A stretch of DNA of 15,000 nucleotides, from assembly GCA_009663005.1 (NCBI GenBank), contig CM018902.1, positions 9,102,504 through 9,117,503 on the forward strand, read 5' to 3'. Within the stretch, counting starts at the first letter, position 1. Every line of letters begins with the position of its first letter. Source of the stretch: Actinidia chinensis. Its lineage: Eukaryota > Streptophyta > Magnoliopsida > Ericales > Actinidiaceae. Positions 7,801 through 15,000 of the stretch are shown here, piece by piece. The translations under genes were made by a program, and so were the position numbers. The notes below the pieces were generated by a model, which saw only the letters and a list, made by a program, of their open reading frames with translations, was not told the DNA's origin and did no database searches.

Positions 7801-8347
7801 CACATATTAAAAAAAATGATTAACTTTCATGCATAGCAGTATCAGTAGTATTCATCAGTTAATGCTCTTGCACTTTTTAGGCTAAATAGAGAAGTATAGC
7901 AAAGATAGTTTACCTCATTCCTTACCTGATGCCTTTGTTTTCATGGTGTGCAGACATCTCAAATCACTGCCCCAATGGATGATTCAATTTTACTCTGGTG
8001 ATGGTTAAGGATATTTTCATGTTCATCTTCAGTATTGTCCATATGTGGCCATCACTCTTCAGTTTTGTTCCTCTCTTCCGCTCTTGTTCAGAGTCCCACT
8101 GTATGAATCAGGAAAATAATCAAGCACACCATCAGTTGTGAACAAAAAAGCATCATCAATACAAACGTTTATTGAGTCCAAGCAGTCAACAGTACGCAAG
8201 TTTACACCACGAGTAAGCTCTACTATTAGAAGAATATCCAAGAAAGAAATACTCCTCATCACTGCGAGAATCATTGACCTAAGATTCTCTCGATCTCTCA
8301 GGATATAGCACTTATACGATACTCGAAAGATTTCAAATTAGCGCTTT
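7801..8347 (-). pseudogene. pol: Integrase C-terminal part and linker to RT, degenerate
   Basis: At about 8213-8247 the minus strand encodes FLGYSSNSRAY, the signature found after the integrase core in copia elements, particularly Sireviruses. The following frame contains SINVCIDDA (about 8150-8175), the usual next landmark. From about 8100 down to 7800 I see only decayed linker sequence with no domain, as expected for the variable integrase-RT spacer. Confidence 0.75.
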
Positions 8348-8990
8348 TTAACTTTCCAGAGTTCTAGGGGTCTGTTTGGTACCCACCCTCAAATAGACAC
8401 GATTTGCAATATAGGCAGCTGGATTTATAGCCTCAACCCAAAATTTTGAGCAACATTCCCCATGAAGATCACCGAGGCCCATTTCCTGAAGTACTCTATT
8501 TTCCTTTCCAATCCCCCATTCTGTTCGGAGTCTTGGAGCAAAAAATTCATGGCGTATGCCCTGCTCATCACAAAAAGTTAGCAAACTCAACATTCTCAAA
8601 TTCCTTACCTGATCCGTACGAATTCTGCGAATGCAGCCAATTTTTGATCTGTTTTCCACCTGCATCTTTAAACACAATGCTTAATACAGAGAAAGTATAG
8701 AGTTTCCGAATAAAGTAGTTAACCATGTGAATCTAGAAAAATCATCCAATGTAACAAGATGTACTTCTTACCAACTACTCTCTGTTTGAGTTGATCCCAC
8801 AAGTCCAATATGAACTAGTTCAAGAGTTTTGATGTGTAAAAGCTTCACTTTCTTGTGTGTGGGATCGTACATTAGTGATTTTTTTCCTAGTTTTGGAATT
8901 CAAGAATGAGTCAGAGGCGAGGACAATCTAGACAAGTCATTAAAGTTGACATGACCAAGCCTGTGATGCCATAACTCAAGTATCACCAAA
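8348..8990 (-). pseudogene. pol: Copia integrase: zinc-binding N-terminus and catalytic core, degenerate
   Basis: Integrase would insert the element DNA into the genome. At about 8930-8985 the minus strand reads ELWHHRLGHVNFNDLSRL, the histidine pair of the HHCC zinc-binding region in the GAG pre-integrase part. The core follows: VTLDDFSRFTW (first catalytic aspartate, about 8740-8775), IRRIRTD (second aspartate, about 8620-8640), TFCDEQGIRHEFFAPR (about 8530-8580) and KENRVLQEM, where the third acidic residue region is shifted out of frame. The frame 8677-8348 is the longest intact piece and ends with YIANRVYLRVGTKQTP. GIRHEFFAPR supports the Sirevirus branch. Confidence 0.9.
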
Positions 8991-9420
8991 TTTTGTAGAA
9001 TACAAAAAAAACAATACCTGAAGATGAATCCCATAGCATTATCAGAGGTGCGTGCACTTTTTTCATTACCACAAGTACATATTTATCAAAAATGGAGCAT
9101 TATGTTTTAGAAAATTTGGACTTGATATTGAGCATCACATAGTGGAATTATGCTTTATAGGTTAGCTTTAACCTTTCAACTAGCAACAATCAGTCAGATA
9201 GGGTGACCCATTATTCGAGCTTATGTTCCCTTCCTAGCAATTTAGACGTTTGCTTCGTCTCCACAGTGACTGAACCTCCTCACATTTTGTCACACTGATC
9301 AAGAATATTTCATTTCCACACATATTCTAGAACATCCACTTATTAGGATACCACACGTTAAGATGTGAGCGTGTAGGCAGTTGTGAGCAACAAATCCTCT
9401 CCAATCATCTTCTTATCCAT
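8991..9420 (-). pseudogene. pol: Copia aspartic protease, degenerate
   Basis: The protease would cut the gag-pol polyprotein. At 9328-9352 the minus strand keeps the bases for SGCSR of the active-site loop, but the catalytic aspartate codon before SG has been altered. Downstream are EEVQSLWR-like remnants and LLVERLKLTY (about 9160-9190), where the second protease conserved block normally stands. GARTSDN-like bases near 9045 lead into the pre-integrase region. Stops and frameshifts occur every 20-40 codons. Confidence 0.75.
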
Positions 9421-11203
9421 ACAGCCGTAGTTTGACGTAAATGCGTAGTTGAGATTATTTATTTGAACATCTGCCCATTGGACAAATTACCTTGAAAATT
9501 GTACGATTTAATGTAGTTCATAGGTAAACCATACAATTTATGACACTTTGGATTAATGTGACCTCTTTACCACAGTAGTAACCTGTAGAACAAAGGTGTG
9601 AGACCAGTTATACCTGGACTTCTGGACCCAATTTTGAACGGACTAAGCCTTGTGGTTGTGTGAACACAGTTAGATTTATCCCTATCCAATACCATGAGTA
9701 TAACCGATGCTTCTAATTCAGCCAAACGTTCTCAAAAAGAGAAGCACTTGCCTTCGTAATTGTGAAAGTCAGATTTGATTCAAGAGATCAGCTTCAAGTT
9801 TTAGAATTTTTTCTTCAAGAAATTTCTTATGTTCCTCTCTATCAGTGCACGTTCTATAGAATTTACTTGTAAAGCAGAATCATTGATAAACTTTCAATGG
9901 TTGTTTCCACTTTAGCATTTCATTTACCAGTTTAAAGTCAATTTCCTCCCAAACGGTATTCCGTTCTTAATCAGTGTCATCTTTTACTTCAACAAGGCTG
10001 TATAACTCTTTGTCAGTGATGTATGCTTGTCGCAAATTACCATTTTCTTCTCATCAATTTGCCTTTTGGGAACCCCCCAATTTCTTATCTGAATTATCTG
10101 ATTATCATTGTCATGATTTCCTTTGAAGATCTTACAATTTTTCCATAATTGATAGCCATAAAAGCAAGTCAGTAAAGGTTTTCAGTTCATCATCATCATA
10201 TATTGATTCTCTCATTCTCAGCGTCACTCCCAGTTATAGTAGTCAATACCTGGTTTCCATTGGTTTTCTTTGTTTGAACAGTCGTAGCCCACATGCCCAA
10301 CGCTGTATTTTTATATGACCTTCAAAAAATATGTTTTTGATTGACTTATATTTAGTGGGTTTTCTCACAAAAACTTTACTTTATAATAGATTTTTCGAAG
10401 CATTTCCAACTGAAGAGGGTGACCTTGTTGTTTATTGAAAATGTGTTCAATTTTTTACAAAGAAAGACATCTCCTCAAAGGCTTAAGTATGAGTCACATC
10501 ATTAGCTCATGTGGTTTTTCTTTAGTAGAGTTAGAGCAATTCCTTTAAACCTTTTTGGTGGTCGAAAATTGAAATTATAAGTTTGTAGTGATCCGACTAA
10601 GTCCTCTATTTACATGGCTCAACATTTCCTACGTTCCTCTATAGCCGTAAACCTTAGATTGAATCTCTCAGGTAATGATATCAAAATTTTTCTAACAACT
10701 TTTTGAGGAGAGATTGTTCACAAGGTTGGGAAACTTGAATTGACGATTGTCAGTTAGTTAAAGTGAATGATCAAAAGTTTCATCGTTTCTTCCCCTTTCT
10801 TAAAGTGTCAAAAAGTTTTGTAGTCAAGCGTTGAAGTTTGGCCATTTTACAGTAGATAGTGCCCTCATGGGTAACCTGTAAAACCCAAGCCCTTTAACAA
10901 GTTCACAGTGTGAGATTCTAATGAACTCTTCCGCTGTGACCCCGGTTAAATATCGCATTAATGGCCTTGTGCTATTCCAACCACAGTTGTCATATTCAAC
11001 CTTATCCAGTCCGAAAAATCTTTTGGAGTTATTTTGTCATCAAGTAACAACTTGTGGGTGGCTTCAGCCTTTGACAACTGCCTTGCCATAATGTTACATC
11101 TATAGACTTAAAGAAAAGCCCTCATTGGCTTTCCAATAGAATAAGTTTGTACCATCAAGTAGAGGTGGCCAGATGTAGAACTACATTCCCTAGGTAAATC
11201 CAT
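9421..11203 (-). pseudogene. gag: Sirevirus gag (capsid/nucleocapsid), degenerate
   Basis: Gag forms the virus-like particle and packages element RNA. The ATG at 11203 starts MDLPRECSSTS, 40 bases after the primer site. The capsid core (UBN2 or copia gag family) is seen at about 10560-10870: KMAKLQRL-type bases, then ISPQKVVRKIL, LPERFNLRFTAIEER and GSLQTYNFNFRPPK. A single zinc knuckle survives in part near 10285-10320 (a GHVGYD-type piece; the first cysteine pair is mutated or shifted). After it comes an acidic run, DDDE, near 10190. The region 9420-10150 is low in recognisable motifs and would encode the gag-protease linker. The reading frame changes many times. Confidence 0.85.
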
Positions 11204-11242
11204 AGATTTAGATATCAGGATCTCACGTTTTGTAAGTGTCCT

Positions 11243-11254
11243 GCTCTGATACCA
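11243..11254 (-). other. Primer binding site (tRNA-Met type)
   Basis: The minus strand reads TGGTATCAGAGC, the standard plant copia primer site complementary to the 3' end of initiator tRNA-Met. It lies two bases inside the 5' LTR, as expected, and fixes the element's orientation. The primer site is intact in all 12 bases. Confidence 0.95.
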
Positions 11255-11757
11255 ATTGAAAAAACGATAGTCTCTGATCTAGGTTTTATCCACGGAATCA
11301 AATACTACAATATGCAATTAAGAGCACGACCTTTGAGCAAATGTAGAATGTAACCATAGAAACAAAACAACGAAAGCAAGTAAGATGCCACATGAAATTT
11401 TACGTGGAGGAAACCCTTGAAGGGAGAAAAATCACGTGTCCATCTCCGGACAAGATCATGCAAATTATCACAATTCCAGACGGTTACAAGACTCTACAAT
11501 CACACTATATCACCTTCTGATCTGATCAGTGAGAAGTACTAGCTCGTATCCACGATCACCGTCTCCGTGCTTGATCACCGTTCAGATCCCCTATAAACTG
11601 TTCCACCTTGAACTCCTTCAAGGATTCGGTTTATCCATACGAATTGCGGAAGATCTATTCTAATCATTGTTTCTGGCCTTTTGATCATTAGAAACTCTCT
11701 CTTTTGTCTTATTGATGACGGCAGCTCAGATAAACATGATTTTGAAACATACTTAGC

Positions 11758-11765
11758 TTTTATAG
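11758..11765 (-). promoter_or_regulatory. LTR TATA box (5' LTR copy)
   Basis: The minus strand reads CACTATAAAAGCTAAG. It is conserved in the other LTR (1429-1437). In this copy it would be the functional promoter for the full-length transcript, with the GC-rich octamer cluster 70-220 bases upstream. Confidence 0.72.
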
Positions 11766-11789
11766 TGGCTGGAAAATCTAAAAATCGCA

Positions 11790-12085
11790 GAGGGGATCCC
11801 GTCGTACAGATTTGCGCATCTCGTGCGCCAGCGAGGATCCCGCGAGTATGTCGCTCCCGCGAAGATACAGCGACGAATACGGCGAATCTAGTGACAAAAT
11901 GCCAAGGGCTATCGGCTTCTCCCTATGTAGAACTCAAGTAGCCTCCCGCGACAGTATAACGAGAACCGTCGCTCCCGCGATAGACAGCGAGAGCCCGCGA
12001 ATAACTTATTTCAGATGCAAAAATCTCAGCTCCTTTGAACCTTCATTTAGTCCGCGATAGTCTATCGACTTTTGTCCTCCACGAG
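11790..12085. repeat. GC-rich octamer cluster in the 5' LTR
   Basis: There are four exact TCCCGCGA copies plus partial ones ('gcccgcga' at 11993-12000), interleaved with 'cagcga' units (11868, 11985 and 12090 region). CpG density is far above the surrounding DNA. The cluster lies in U3 on the minus strand, upstream of the TATA box, where enhancer-like repeats are expected. Confidence 0.7.
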
Positions 12086-12321
12086 AGTCCAGCGACCATC
12101 CAGCGAGTTGGAAAATTCAGAAATTCTCATTTTCTTCTAGTGAAGCACGATTCTTTGCTTGATGAATCTTAAGAACATATCATTCAATCCTCCATTAGCT
12201 TAAGCTTTACAACTATGATTGAACACTTCTCTCGAATGTTTGTGATTTGATTAACCAAGTCCTGAAAAACGTTTTTTAAAATGACACGTCACAAAATTAT
12301 TGCCAATTAAATGATCTTTCA

Positions 12322-12648
12322 GGATAGGATTTGGTGGAGATTAATAAGGCCAAGTATTCTAACTCGCTCAAAGGTGGGTGCAGGATGAGACAGTACTTAG
12401 AAGTAGATCAACTGATGAGTACCCTGGAGATAGCGACGATGGGCGAGGTCAGGGAGATGAGATAGCTGGCGATGGTTCCATGCAGAATGTGAATAGTTGT
12501 ACCTCGGTCAAGAGGGTTCGGAGATAGTCGTTTGGCGGGTTGCCAATCAATGTGAGAGATGGGACTGTACAGGATTGGCGTTTGGCATGTGGGGACGTCA
12601 CACCTGGGAGTGAGATCGTACTTGGGCGAGATATCAATTATTAATATT
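12322..12648. other. GC-richer unrecognised segment flanking the 5' LTR
   Basis: Like the left flank next to the element (481-911), this is GC-richer than its surroundings. A plus-strand frame of about 38 codons ends at 12648 and includes NVRDGTVQDWRLACGDV and GSEIVLGRDINY. It has ordinary protein composition, but I cannot place it in a family. A 62-residue minus-strand frame (12449-12637) covers the same bases. This may be the other half of the locus into which the Sirevirus inserted; no function is proposed. Confidence 0.35.
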
Positions 12649-13940
12649 AAAATATTTTACCCCTACATCAAAAAACATGTAGTCAAAGGGCTTTCCACTA
12701 AATGGGCCACGAATAACTAAGTTCATCATTTTGAGAATTTTGCTAATGACCACAAAAAAAAATCTAATTTTTACTTTTCGTTCACATATGAATATATTTC
12801 GGTTTGATTTTAGAGCGTATTTGATTCCCCAACTAAAATTTGTATTTTTTTTTCACTTTTTGGGTTCTTCTATTATAACGAGACAAAAGATTATGAAATT
12901 TTAAAAAATCCTTAGAAATTAGAGAACACAAAAATTAAATAAGTAAAAACGTTTAGAAGTTGACAATAAAAAATTATAAAATTTTAAAAAAATCCTTAGA
13001 AATTAGAGGACACAAAAATTAAAATAGAAAAAACGTTTAGAAGTTAACTTAAAACTGAGGAACAAAATGAGACCATAGATCATTAACTGATTTGACATGT
13101 GGGTTTTGTTCTTATTCAAAAGAACTTTAATTCTCTACCATCCTAAAATCGAATGCAACGATGAAGTTTAAGTCGTTCCAGTCTTAGATTCATTTTAATG
13201 ATTCAAATTATTTATAATGTAAATCTCATCAAAAAGTTTAATACTGTAAAAAATTATATTGATCATATACAAATCAATATCAATTTATATCAAGATAAAT
13301 TAAGTATAATTATATGTGTTACACTAATTTATTATGTTACAAAACAGTATTAAATGAATGCTAAAATATGTCTGATCAAGGTAGTTTTTTACAGTACTGA
13401 TTTTTACAACAAAATCTACAATATGACATTTTGGATTATAAAATAAGTTCAGAAAATTTTAATTGCACTAGTACAGTCCAGTGACTGCTTGATAAGTCAA
13501 CACCGCCCATTGCTAAACCTATTAGGACACAACTCTCTCAGTGATTCTTAACTGCAAATATATGGAAACAATCATTTATTTATTTTGTAATTATTGTGTA
13601 ATATTCACTATCCAGGTATGTGTATTAGTTTCCTTTTCTTTTTTCAGCAGTTTACTTGTATACATAAAGCCTTGTAATATTCTTTATGAATAATTACAAT
13701 TACATTCATTCACATCGACTGTTATGGATAGAGGCCCTGTCATTCCTTTCATCTCGTTAATTCTTCGGCCTTGACGGAATCAAACCGAAATCAGGGTTAG
13801 CTGTCGTAGATGCAAATCCCTCTACGTACTTCCCCTACTAAAGTTGTCTCATCAATACAGCCACACTTATTCTAAAAAAGTATCCAGGAGGAAAAAAAAT
13901 ATTCAGGTGCGACTCGCAAATGAACAAACCTCACGTGGGT
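12649..13940. other. AT-rich intergenic DNA with one tandem repeat
   Basis: Apart from the 83-bp duplication listed separately, I see no gene, RNA gene or clear transposon end in these 1.3 kb. A stretch near 12805-12850 ('gcgtatttgattccccaact') looks like the start of a MITE of the kind common in plants, but no matching inverted end was found. The last 200 bases before 13940 become less AT-rich, leading into the gag fragment. Confidence 0.5.
12890..13055 (+). repeat. 83-bp tandem duplication, two copies
   Basis: Units start at 12890 and 12973. Shared blocks in order are 'gaaattttaaaaaa' or its variant, 'atccttagaaattagag', 'acacaaaaatta' and 'aaaacgtttagaagtt'. The copies differ by a few substitutions and one- or two-base indels, so the duplication is fairly recent relative to the rest of the window. 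Confidence 0.85.
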
Positions 13941-13941
13941 T

Positions 13942-14150
13942 GATCTCATGGGATTTTCAGGATGGAATAATCTAGTGCCCACCGCCGATGATCCAGAGTA
14001 TAAAGCTTGGATTTGTCAAGATTGCCTATTACTCCTTGCCATCCAAACGGCTATCACTGGACCAGCAGGGCCGATTGTTTCGTGTTGCAAAAACGCTAAG
14101 AGGCCTGGTGAAAATTCAAAACCACATATGCTAACAAATCCATTACTCAA
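13942..14150 (+). pseudogene. Fragment of a second copia gag (Ale/Retrofit-like), plus strand
   Basis: The plus frame from 13942 reads DLMGFSGW, then DDPEYKAWICQDCLLL, then AIQTAITGPAGPIVS and KNAK. The pattern 'PEY..W..QD.LLL.AI...' followed by 'GPI.S...AK.AW' is typical of the N-terminal capsid part of Ale/Retrofit copia gag (UBN2 or Retrotran_gag_3 type). It differs from the Sirevirus gag at 9421-11203, so it is from another element. Identity fades after about 14150, and neither LTR nor pol follows. The open frame itself runs from 13948 to 14214. Confidence 0.72.
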
Positions 14151-14226
14151 ACAATTGGTCTCATCGATCCTCTTACCGAGGTCAGTTAAGGGGCGATTCT
14201 TCTTTATCTCCTGATTCAACGGTCTA

Positions 14227-14234
14227 ATCACAGG
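14227..14234. repeat. 8-bp target site duplication, left copy (hAT 2)
   Basis: 'atcacagg' here pairs with 'atcgcagg' at 14706-14713, seven of eight bases identical, directly outside the inverted termini. Confidence 0.8.
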
Positions 14235-14705
14235 TAAGGGTCGTCAATGAGCCGGGTCGGATCGGGCCAACCTAATCTATTTTTTGTCAGGCCGGACTCG
14301 ATGTGTTTTGACTAGTCAACAGGCCGCGCCGGGCCTATCTATGGACCAAAAAGATGAGACTCAAGCCCTGTCTATGGGCATTAAGGGCCTTTAAATAATT
14401 TTTAAAAAAATATATTTTATTCCAAATTAAAAGACTAAAAATATTAACGATGAAAAAATTAATGCGTAATTCCATAAAATCATCCATAGATATTGATTCT
14501 TTACATATAAAATATAAAATATTATAAAAAAAATAATATTTTCGAGGTAGGACACGAATCGGGCCTTTGGTTAGTCCACGAACTTCAAAATTATACCAAA
14601 GCCTAGCCCATACTATCCTGGGCTTGAGCTCTCTAGGCCATGGGCCTGACCAAAACCCGTTGGGCTGGACCGAGCCATGGGCTATGGGTTTTTTTATGAC
14701 CCTTA
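14235..14705. mobile_element. Non-autonomous hAT-type MITE (471 bp)
   Basis: The termini are inverted: TAAGGGTC at the left and GACCCTTA at the right, a perfect 8-bp match in the Ac-like hAT pattern. An 8-bp duplication with one mismatch flanks it. Subterminal GGGCC-type repeats (for example 'gccgggtcgg' and 'ccatgggct') occur at both ends, with an AT-rich core (about 14390-14550). No coding capacity is present. Its termini match the right end of the nested element at 3256-4509, so both belong to the same or closely related family. Confidence 0.88.
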
Positions 14706-14713
14706 ATCGCAGG
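14706..14713. repeat. 8-bp target site duplication, right copy (hAT 2)
   Basis: 'atcgcagg' follows the right terminus and matches 14227-14234 at seven of eight positions. Confidence 0.8.
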
Positions 14714-14741
14714 CCTCTTGGAGACTAGGGGGTCAAATGTT

Positions 14742-15000
14742 AAGCCCAGGAAGATATGGAGATTTGAAGTTGTCTGGCTTCAATTTCAAGACACAACTCA
14801 ATTATTAACAAGGTTTGGTAACAACCCTAATGTCTTTCTCCAACGTTTGCTCTCCTTTGAAGACAAGTGGTTATGAAATGTTGCTTATAAGTTGATTGCC
14901 AAAGTGCTTGCCAATAGGATCTGGGGTGTCATCCATGCTATCATTTCTCCTTCCGAAAATGTCTTACTCTCTCAAGAGATGATTTGAGTTTATCCGTCAC
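14742..15000 (+). pseudogene. LINE (plant L1-type) fragment: endonuclease end joined to RT motif, partial
   Basis: One plus-strand frame reads PRKIWRFEVVWLQ (14745-14783), the phrase that closes the LINE endonuclease region. After about 30 codons and one stop it reads NVAYKLIAKVLANR (14877-14918) and AIISPSENV (14937-14963), a hallmark early RT block of plant L1 elements. In an intact LINE these two blocks are separated by roughly 200 or more residues, so an internal deletion joined them in the same frame. A further stop lies at 14985, and the sequence runs off the window. LINE RT copies its own transcript at the target site; this piece is dead. Confidence 0.78.

Larger units (their letters stand above)
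912..12321 (-). mobile_element. Sirevirus-type Ty1/copia LTR retrotransposon, degenerate full-length copy
   Basis: Two direct copies of a roughly 1.06-kb repeat (912-1969 and 11257-12321) bound the element, each starting TG and ending CA on the plus strand. Inside the right copy lies a tRNA-Met-type primer site on the minus strand; inside the left copy lies a minus-strand polypurine tract. That fixes the element on the minus strand with its 5' end at 12321. Between them, minus-strand fragments follow the copia order gag, protease, integrase, RT, RNase H. Sirevirus assignment rests on the gag and integrase phrases (for example GIRHEFFAPR and FLGYSSNSRAY), an additional ORF region of about 3 kb after RNase H, and GC-rich motif clusters in long LTRs. 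Total span is 11.4 kb, or about 10.1 kb after removing the nested hAT element, which fits Sireviruses. All genes are broken by indels and stops, so it is non-autonomous. The 5-bp target duplication is imperfect (see findings). Confidence 0.93.
11257..12321 (-). repeat. 5' LTR of the Sirevirus (right copy)
   Basis: The repeat runs from 'tgaaaaaacg' to 'tgatctttca' and aligns over its full length with 912-1969. Being next to the primer site, it is the 5' LTR and would drive transcription leftwards. It retains more of the GC-rich octamers (four exact TCCCGCGA, at 11838, 11855, 11944 and 11973) than the left copy, so it is probably closer to the ancestral state in U3. The element begins at 12321 on the minus strand with TGAAAGATCA. 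Confidence 0.93.

Noticed and set aside
8446..8700. 84-residue plus-strand frame
   Set aside because: It is the antisense shadow of the integrase core on the minus strand, where the motifs are clear.
11681..12060. Two overlapping plus-strand frames in the right LTR
   Set aside because: They are opened by the CG-rich motif cluster, which lacks stops, and do not persist in the left LTR.
12805..13080. A complete MITE around the 83-bp tandem repeat
   Set aside because: A MITE-like start phrase is present, but I could find neither a matching inverted end nor a target duplication.

Overview
The window comes from a plant nuclear genome, most likely an angiosperm. It is intergenic DNA built from nested, decayed transposable elements. 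The evidence is a Ty1/copia element of the plant-restricted Sirevirus type, two non-autonomous hAT-type DNA transposons with 8-bp target duplications, a plant L1-type LINE fragment and a second, unrelated copia gag fragment. I see no intact host gene, no rRNA or tRNA gene, no CRISPR array and no bacterial-type operon. Nearly every open reading frame is short, because the coding pieces are cut by many 1-3 base indels and stops.

Layout. Bases 1-911 are left flank: AT-rich to about 480, then GC-richer and unrecognised. Bases 912-12321 are one LTR retrotransposon read on the minus strand. Its 5' LTR lies on the right (11257-12321) and its 3' LTR on the left (912-1969). Reading from right to left, the order is: 5' LTR, tRNA-Met-type primer site (11243-11254), gag (start codon at 11203), protease, integrase, reverse transcriptase, RNase H (ending at 6393), a spacer, a promoter-like GC-rich segment (about 5030-5560), an additional env-position ORF (about 4874-2400), a polypurine tract (1970-1983) and the 3' LTR. 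The domain order (integrase before RT), the gag and integrase motifs, the long 3' region with an extra ORF, and the GC-rich motif clusters in about 1-kb LTRs all point to a Sirevirus. A 1254-bp hAT element (3256-4509) with a perfect 8-bp target duplication has inserted into the env-position ORF.

Bases 12322-13940 are right flank: an unrecognised GC-richer piece, then AT-rich DNA with an 83-bp tandem duplication. Bases 13942-14150 hold a plus-strand fragment of another copia gag. Bases 14235-14705 are a 471-bp hAT-type MITE with its 8-bp duplication. Bases 14742-15000 are a LINE fragment that joins an endonuclease-end motif almost directly to an RT motif and runs off the window.

How the parts fit. 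In a live Sirevirus the LTR would drive one transcript, gag-pol would supply the capsid and replication enzymes, and the extra 3' ORF would have an unknown role. Here the copy is dead: frames are broken throughout, the YVDD box is lost, and the aspartate of the first RT motif is replaced. The point most worth a second look is the segment at about 5030-5560. It carries the same GC-rich octamer found in the LTRs, followed by a TATA-like box and a pyrimidine-rich leader, just upstream of the env-position ORF.
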